64,000 bases of DNA, from NCBI GenBank assembly GCA_035610835.1, contig CM069446.1:73827062-73891061 (forward strand), given 5' to 3'. Below the pieces are notes generated by a model, which saw only the letters and a program-made list of their open reading frames with translations, was not told the origin of the DNA and did no database searches. Every line of letters starts with the position of its first letter. Position 1 is the first letter of the stretch. This DNA is from Ophiura sarsii (Eukaryota; Echinodermata; Ophiuroidea; Amphilepidida; Ophiuridae). Shown one piece after another: positions 57,133-64,000 of this stretch. A program made the position numbers and the translations under genes.

Positions 57133-60100
57133 ATGGCAGCGGCAACTTCGTCAGTTTCAAAAGTAAGTTTTTCTTTGATTGTTCTGTTCCCATCCATGAA
57201 TTCTATTTTAAATGGATATCTTTATGAAATTTACCATTTTCTCATTTTACAAGGTTGTTTTGCGTTTAAGCCAGTCAAGAAATCGAAGAAACAACTGGAC
57301 CCAAGTAAGTCAGTCACTACTGTCACTAGTGCCAAAAGGGTTTAGATCGCGAGCGATCTGAAAAAGGGTACCTGGCTGCTGAAAATTAGTAACTCCCACA
57401 ATACAGCACGGTCGATACCTCAAAAATACACTACAACAACAAGTACCGTATACACTATACGAAAAATATTATTTGTAAATAAATCTTCACTTGATTCTGT
57501 TCCGTGCTCACAGTCACAGTGTCAAGCGGGGCCGAAGGCACCGTACGCGGATAGCCCGCCGCTAGGCGCTAGTAAGAAAAGGAGCCGCAGGCCGAGGCGA
57601 CTAAACCCGGCTTGTTACGAACCGATTTAAGTTAGGTCCAATTTAGATGAGCCCGCCGCAGGCGCGATACGGTCTACCAACCGACCCGTGTAGAATTTGT
57701 GAACTCAACCCCTATTTTGCGCGAACTCTACCCCTATCGTAGAGAGCGCTGTTGTACCTAGGATGCGTGTTTTTTTCAGCAAGCTAGATGGTTCGCCGCC
57801 AAAAATATGCGATCTCTACCACTATCGCGTCACTAGTCATGCATATTAAAACTGCAAAGGAAAGTCATATATTTAGGTCCTTTAAAGTAACTTTCGATCA
57901 TGTTTTTACCAAACAGGCTAGATAGAGATTTGGATGAATCTTTTCGGCACATTTTGATACCAAACTTAAGGAATATGACAGCATGAAACTAAAAAGTGTA
58001 ACAGTGAACAGCACCACCCTGTTGGAAGGCGAGCTCAAACGCGTGACCATAGCCGAAGCCGAAAACGCCCATATTCACCACCCGATTCATTTACCGCAAT
58101 GGTCGAGTTTGCAACTACATTCATGGACTAGCTATTAGTTACAATTTATATTTATTACAATTTGACTTTAAAAGCATTATTCCTTTCTTTATTCCCTCAT
58201 AGCAATGCAATCACCATGTGTACGCGATGTTGGAAAGCACCTGAAGCCTTTTGCTTCTAAATATCACATTCATAGAATCTTCAGTAACTTTGACAGATAT
58301 AAGATACATCAACGACGTCATGAGAGGCAACTACGCAGGTATAGGTTCAAAGTTTCATCCATCAGATGGCAAGAGGACAACACTTTTGGTCAGACATTTC
58401 AGCAGGTCAGGTCTGAAAAATGTCATACCAAAGAGAAACCATACACATGTCGATATGCATACTGTTATAAGAGTTTCTCTGATCCAAGTCATAAGACCAG
58501 CCATGAAGGGATTCATAGTAAAGAGAAAACATACCAATGTGCAACCTGTGATAAGAATTGTTCCACTTTGGGTAAAAAGACCAGACATGAAAGGATTCAT
58601 ATTAGAGAAAAAACATACCAGTGTGGTCTCTGTAATAAGACTTTTTCTGATTTAGGTAAACAGACAAGTCATGAAAGGATTCATACTAAAGCAAAACCAT
58701 ACCAGTGTGCATATTATATTGTACCAAGACTTTCTCTCATTCATCGGATAAGAACAGTCATGAAAGGATTCATACTGAAGAGAAACCATACAAATGTTCA
58801 TTCTGTGATAAGAGTTTCTCTCAATCAGGTCATAAGAACAGACATGAAAGGATTCATACCAAAGAGAAACGATACCAGTGTGCATATTGTAACAACACTT
58901 TTTCTCAGTTAGGGGATAAGAACAGTCATGAAAGAATTCATACTAAAGAGAAACCATACAAATGTTCATTATGTGATAAGAGTTTCTCTCAATCAAATAG
59001 TAAGACCAGACATGAGAGGAATCATACTAAAGAAAAACCATACCAGTGTGCTCTCTGTGATAAGACTTTTTCTGATTTAGGTAAAAAAACAAGTCATGAA
59101 AAGATTCATGCTAAAGCAAAACCATACCAGTGTGCATATTGTACCAAGACTTTCTCTCATTCATCGCATAAGACCAGTCATGAAAGGATTCATACCAAAG
59201 AGAAACCATACAAATGTTCATTCTGTGATAAGAGTTTCTCTCAATCATGGCATAAGACCAGTCATGAAAGGATTCATACCAAAGAGAAACCATACAAATG
59301 TTCATTCTGTGATAAGAGTTTCTCTCAATCATGGCATAAGACCAGTCATGAAAGGATTCATACCAAAGAGAAACCATACAAATGTTCATTCTGTGATAAG
59401 AGTTTCTCTCAATCATGGCATAAGACCAGTCATGAAAGGATTCATACCAAAGAGAAACCATACAAATGTTCATTCTGTGATAAGAGTTTCTCTCTATCAA
59501 GTCATAAGACCAGCCATGAACGAACTCATACTAAAGAGAAACCATACCAGTGTGCATATTGTAACAACACTTTTTCTCATTCAGGGGATAAGAAGAGTCA
59601 TGAAAGAATTCATACTAAAGAGAAACCATACAAATGTTCATTATGTGATAAGAGTTTCTCTCAATCAAATAGTAAGACCATACATGAAAGGATTCATACC
59701 AAAGAGAAACCATACCAGTGTGCATATTGTAACAAGACTTTCTCTTGTTCAAGTCAAAAGAACAGCCATGAACGAATTCATACTAAAGAGAAACCATACC
59801 AGTGTGCATATTGTAACAAAACTTTTTCTCATTCAGGGGAAAAGAACTGTCATGAAAGAATTCATACTAAAGAGAAACCATACAAATGTTCATTATGTGA
59901 TAAGAGTTTCTCTCAATTAAATAGTAAGACCAGTCATGAAAGGATTCATACCAAAGAGAAACCATACACATGTTCATTCTGTGATAAGAGTTTTTCCCGA
60001 CCAGGTGAAAAGATCAGTCATGAAAGGATTCATACTAAAGACAAACCATACCAGTGTGGATATTGTAACAAGACTTTCTCTCGTTCAGGTCATAAGAGCA

Positions 60101-60460
60101 GCCATGAACGAATTCATACTAAAGAGAAACCATACCAGTGTGCATATTGTAACAAAACCTTTTCTCATTCAGGGGATAAGAACTGTCATGAACGAATTCA
60201 TACTAAAGAGAAACCATACAAATGTTCATTATGTGATAAGAGTTTCTCTCAATTAAATAGTAAGACCAGTCATGAAAGGATTCATACCTAAGAGAAAACA
60301 TACCAATGTGCAACCTGTGACAAAAGATGTTCCACTTTGGGTAAAAAGACCAGACATGAAAGGATTCATATTGAAGGGAAATCATACCAATGTGTTTTCT
60401 GTGATAAGGTTTTTTCTGATTTAGGTAATAAGGCAAGTCATGAAAGGATTCATTCTAAAT
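57133..60460 (+). pseudogene. C2H2 zinc-finger gene, unit 3, disrupted
   Basis: Exon 1 57,133-57,162 (MAAATSSVSK). Exon 2 would be 57,253-57,304 (GCFAFKP...), but its acceptor AG has become AA at 57,251-57,252; the next AG is one base downstream and would shift the frame. Exon 3 from 58,203 gives MQSPCVRDVGKHLKPF and four fingers, then a 5-base insertion near 58,713-58,722 shifts frame. About 18 more fingers are open to TAA at 60,289 (AAA to TAA), then further fingers with stops to ~60,460. Three successive fingers (QSWHKTS helix) at ~59,190-59,470 are identical 84-bp copies, a recent expansion. Lys occupies the core Leu position throughout. Confidence 0.82.
57330..57828. mobile_element. 499-bp insertion with 8-bp target duplication (hAT-like)
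   Basis: Flanked by GTCACTAG at 57,322-57,329 and 57,829-57,836; unit 1 has the uninterrupted site near 38,143 (CTGTCACTAGTCATAC). Ends GCCAAAAGGGTTTAGATCGC and the complement of GCGATCTCTACCACTATCGC match imperfectly. GC-rich compared with its surroundings. 8-bp duplications fit hAT-type transposition; the class is inferred. Confidence 0.75.
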
Positions 60461-60760
60461 AGAAACCATACCAGTGTGCACATTGTGACCAGACTTTCTC
60501 TCATTCAGGGGATAAAACAGTTATGAAAGGATTCACTACAGAGAAATGACATGAATTGACATACTAAAGAAAAAACCATACCACTGTACACATTGTACCA
60601 AGACTTTGTCTCATTCAGGGAAGAAAAGTCATGAAAGGACTCAAACTCGAGAAATGATACACATTTTCATTCTGTGACAAGAGTTTTTCCCGATCAGGTG
60701 AAAAGATCAGTCATGAAAGGATTCATACTAAAGAGAAACCACACTACACTGCAACAGAGC
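60461..60760 (+). pseudogene. Decayed zinc-finger tail of unit 3
   Basis: Finger-like pieces (CAHCDQTFSHSGDK, SRSGEKISHERIHTKEKP) interrupted by stops and indels. Confidence 0.7.
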
Positions 60761-61660
60761 ATAAATTTCCAAATATTGAATTATAAATATAGTGCCTCCT
60801 GATTGTTGTACAACAATGAACATTTCAATCCTAAGTATTTGTATCATATATAATTAAAACAGCTTTGTTTTAAAGTACTATTTCGTGTCCTTGTATGATT
60901 ATCAGCATTGTTACATTTCTTATTAAACCTGATTTCGGATTGGCCAATACTTGATTATCCATACGCGCTAATCCGACCAGCTACTGCCTACTTCCTTTCA
61001 TGGCCTTGACTATTTAAACATTTCTCTCTTATTTAGACTTAGTGCGCATGTCAGCACACGGTCACCTAAAGTAACATACCATTATGACTGCACACAGGCT
61101 GGCAAATTGCATTTTAAATTTTGTAGCGCGAATTTCAAACCACTGGTCCCTTAGCATGGGCATGTCCTTGAATATTCCTTCAATTGTTTGTTTGCGTGCA
61201 CAGCTGCACAAGTATTAATAGACTTTTGTCAAGTCTGTGTACAATTGTATGAAATAGTGGTTACATGTGTATTTTTTTTCTCTTTTTAGATATACTAAAT
61301 GTTTGGAGGACGATATTTTAAATACTAAAGGGATATTAAATTATCTGCTCAGACCATTCTTTTAAGCACATCTTTACCTTTAATTTGATACCATGCAAGT
61401 CTGGTTTAGATACACAGTATTACTTAATAATTTCAACGAGTTTGGTCACTAATTAAGACAGATTTTTGGGTTTTTGTTAAAAGTAAAGATAAATGTGAAC
61501 TTTTTCTCAGACAGTATTGTTGGCACCTAAAGATTTTATCCTTTTTTCTGACCCGATAGTTTAATCATGGACTCAAGTCCATGGTTTAATTATTGCCAAA
61601 AACATGCCATGGTAGTTTATAGAGTGACCTAAAAATACTTACCAAATGTATTGTAAAAAT
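60761..61660. other. No gene seen
   Basis: AT-rich sequence after the array; may include an old 3' UTR. Nothing recognisable. Confidence 0.4.
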
Positions 61661-61666
61661 AGTTCT

Positions 61667-61822
61667 GTTGAGGGGGGGGGGACCTGAAATATTTTGTTAG
61701 TAATTAAGGGGGAACCCAACATTTGTGACAGAAAATTAGGGGGAATCTCAAAATAATTGGATTAAAAAAAATGGATAATGCCCACTCCCCCCACCCCTGC
61801 CGTATTAAATGATCGCTCCCTT
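61667..61822. mobile_element. Solo right end of the GGGAGCGATC TIR element
   Basis: GACCTGAAATATTTTGTTAG ... AATGCCCACTCCCCC ... AATGATCGCTCCC then TTA, matching 34,175-34,352 with differences. No left end and no gene copy, so truncated. Confidence 0.7.
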
Positions 61823-61825
61823 AGT

Positions 61826-62218
61826 ATATGCGAGTGGCTTTGTTCCTTATCCAACTATTTATCCCGCCCCCATTCCCCATGGATTAACACCTATAATACA
61901 AACCCATGGGGGGTTAAAAAAGTGTTTCACTTTATTCAAGTTTTCCAGTTTGTTAAAGGGGGGTCAAAAAAGTTTTAGACACCGACAAGTGCAAGTTGCC
62001 CACCCCATCCCACCAATGTATTTCTGAACACTCCCTTAGTTGAATGTGTGTTCTCAGTCACAAGGTTGCCGAGTATCGACGAACTAAACTAGTTAGAAAA
62101 TAGACAAATTAAAAATCTAAAAAACTAGTTAGAAAATAGACAAATTAAAAATCTAAAAAAAACTGTTACAAATATGTAGAAAAAAATGGAATACGTACGG
62201 GCTGCTGAGGAGACAAAG
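61826..62218. repeat. Segment duplicated from unit 2 (50,165-50,560)
   Basis: Same order of motifs as 50,165-50,560, with a local direct duplication of AACTAGTTAGAAAATAGACA near 62,090-62,150. Confidence 0.65.
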
Positions 62219-62220
62219 TA

Positions 62221-63585
62221 CCGTAAAACGGGGTGAATAGGGACAAAATGGGAAAAGTATTTGAAATGTCAATTTTTTTGTATTTGATGTATATAGGCCT
62301 ATACTATTTATTTTCTTTTTTCCAAATGTTTAAAGAGTAATATACTAGTGTTCAGGAAATGGTTCACTTGATGTGAAAGAACAAATGTGGAGCCCAGGGT
62401 ATCGAAAATAAAGGTGACCGAAAAAACACTGTACAAATGGTGTGGTCAAAACTTTCCTGCTCCTAACTAACTGCACAATTTGAGCAAATGAGCTGAAAAT
62501 GCAGCAGGACCTAGCTTTTAAGGTTCTTCAACATACTCTTGACATTGGTAAGAAATTCTGAAAGGATTTTACATTTCAAGCTTTTTTGAATTTTTTCCGT
62601 AAAATTGGTAAAATCTGGGGTCAATAGGGACACCAACGTTTTTAATGAAAATATTATACTCACTCCATATGTTTAATTTTTTGAAAGAGCAGTTTACAGG
62701 CTTATTATGTGGACATAATATCATCTCAAAAGTTTGACTCATTTGGGTACAAAAAGCAATTATGGTCTGGATAAGTGTATTATAATGTCCCTTGACCCAG
62801 TTCTATGAACGCTTGATTGAAAGTTTCAATTTTTGAGCTGTTATTTTGCCATTGTTGACCAGAAATTATCATATATCTTGTTAAAACTGATACTATAACT
62901 TTAATAATGTCATAAACCAACTCCAAAAGTATGCCAGATATACTTCATGCTAATATTCCTAGAGATGAGGGTGCTATTTTGTTCATTAGTATTTTTCACA
63001 TTTAATGACACATAATATTTATCTCCATATTTGTAGAAAAGATGAATATTTGATACTGAATTGTTACATATCAATTAGATTAGAATATAAAACTCAATTC
63101 AAAGAATAACATATTTTATGATCTTCAAGCACCTAAATAACTCTTTACCTAAATCAGTTAAATATTTATTTCCTTGTTAACTAACACGTCTAAGAAATAT
63201 TGTTAAAAACTAATTTTGAATAGTTATAGTGGTAAAAACTACTTAAAAGAGATTTTTTTTGGCTTTTCAAAACTCACTCATTATCCATATTCACCCATAT
63301 GTAGAATAAAACAGGTAAAACTCTTTAAATCTAGTGATTTCCCTACCCAGAATAATGCTGTCCCTGAATAGGGACACCGACCTTTGTATTAAGCAGAAGA
63401 AAAAATATATAATTATATACCCATCACATATTTTAGTAATTTTTTATAGTGGCAGTTCAAAGGCATTATAGGTGGACATAATATGTGCTAAAATGTTTGG
63501 CACATGAGTGAGGCTAACATGGACAAAACTACAATCTAGACTCTAGAGAGTGCTGAAACTGTCCCTATCCACCCCCGTTTTACGG
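62221..63585. mobile_element. 1.37-kb TA-target element with CCGTAAAACGGGGTG ends
   Basis: CCGTAAAACGGGGTGAATAG at the left and CTATCCACCCCCGTTTTACGG at the right (complementary with one or two differences), flanked by TA (62,219-62,220; 63,586-63,587). Unit 2 shows the empty site at 50,550 (CAAAGTACTAAG). Inside, AATAGGGACACC-type motifs recur at ~62,625 and ~63,368. No transposase frame. Confidence 0.85.
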
Positions 63586-63587
63586 TA

Positions 63588-64000
63588 CTAATTTTGTAGC
63601 TTCTATAAACTTCTATAAAATTAATAAAAATACGGATAGAAAAAATGGGAAGCTAGATTCGAACCCGTGACCTCCGATTTAGGAGGGTCTACATGCAATT
63701 AGTAAGAAGAAACACAAATAAGCTACGGTTCAACCTTGGACAAAAGAGGGGGAGGAACACAACGCTATCTAACCTCGTTTTTGTTGTTGGCCTAAACTGC
63801 CTCTTTTAATTTCGTTTCAGTTTTGATTAGGAGATCAGACACTATTCTATCATATTCTATCATATGGTCAGGCGATTTAGAGGTGAAGAATACATTAATT
63901 AGAGTCGAAGAAAATAAACTAATTAGAGTCGAGCCATTCGATTATGCAGAACCAGGAATGAAAATGAGAAAATAGGTCAAACCTACCTGTGCTTCAATAT
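63588..64000. repeat. Start of a further duplicated block
   Basis: 63,588-63,780 matches 50,585-50,760 (including the tRNA-like fragment). 63,781-64,000 matches 41,166-41,400. A further unit may lie beyond the window. Confidence 0.6.

Noticed and set aside
59111..59500. 129-codon minus-strand frame with MNICMVSLWYESFHDWSY repeats
   Set aside because: Antisense shadow of the identical finger units; no independent gene evidence.

Overview
This is animal nuclear DNA: AT-rich, with large introns split at GT..AG, intact and decaying transposons of many kinds, and no bacterial operon structure. The best fit is a marine invertebrate deuterostome, probably an echinoderm. That placement rests on general style (CD73-type gene with a GPI tail, abundant TAGGCCTA palindromes, foldback elements, CR1/L2-like LINE, C2H2 arrays) and is an inference only.

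Layout. Positions 1-13,200 hold no convincing host gene: a LINE remnant, several foldback and mariner-type elements, a tRNA-Ser-like pseudogene, C-homopolymers, and an odd cluster of AACGTAATAAAC motifs (about 7.0-11.5 kb). Positions 13,261-27,399 carry one complete eight-exon gene on the plus strand for a secreted, GPI-anchored ecto-5'-nucleotidase (590 aa). All splice junctions and phases fit, and almost all metal, catalytic and substrate residues are present. Its introns are packed with inverted-repeat elements, one Harbinger-like and one mariner-like insertion having clear target-site duplications, and a decayed second copy of the start of exon 4. Positions 27,400-29,900 are repeats and minisatellites.

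From about 29,900 to the end, a unit is repeated three times (roughly 29.9-43.6, 43.6-52.9 and 52.9-63.8 kb). Each unit has minus-strand CR1/L2-like LINE pieces, a ~42-bp minisatellite, a shared promoter-side block, two tiny coding exons and one long C2H2 zinc-finger exon. The three zinc-finger genes are paralogues at different stages of decay. The middle one keeps one long reading frame. The first has frameshifts and nonsense codons. The third has a broken splice acceptor, a frameshift and a nonsense codon. Because the units are paralogous, each serves as an empty-site control for insertions in the others. This exposes several elements with exact borders: a 3.05-kb TIR element containing 331-bp tandem repeats with tRNA-like boxes, a 2.2-kb TIR element carrying its own intact 338-aa gene of unknown function, an 8-bp-TSD element, TA-target elements, a small C/G-tipped MITE family and a SINE.

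The most interesting leads are: (1) the 2.2-kb TIR element with an unrecognised SAP-like, acidic-tailed 338-aa protein; (2) the over-represented palindrome TAGGCCTA, which differs between duplicated copies as a 6-bp insertion at TA dinucleotides and once creates a stop codon in a zinc-finger array; (3) zinc-finger arrays in which the core leucine position is lysine in nearly every finger; and (4) the AACGTAATAAAC motif cluster. No homology search was possible, so family names rest on motifs read by eye.
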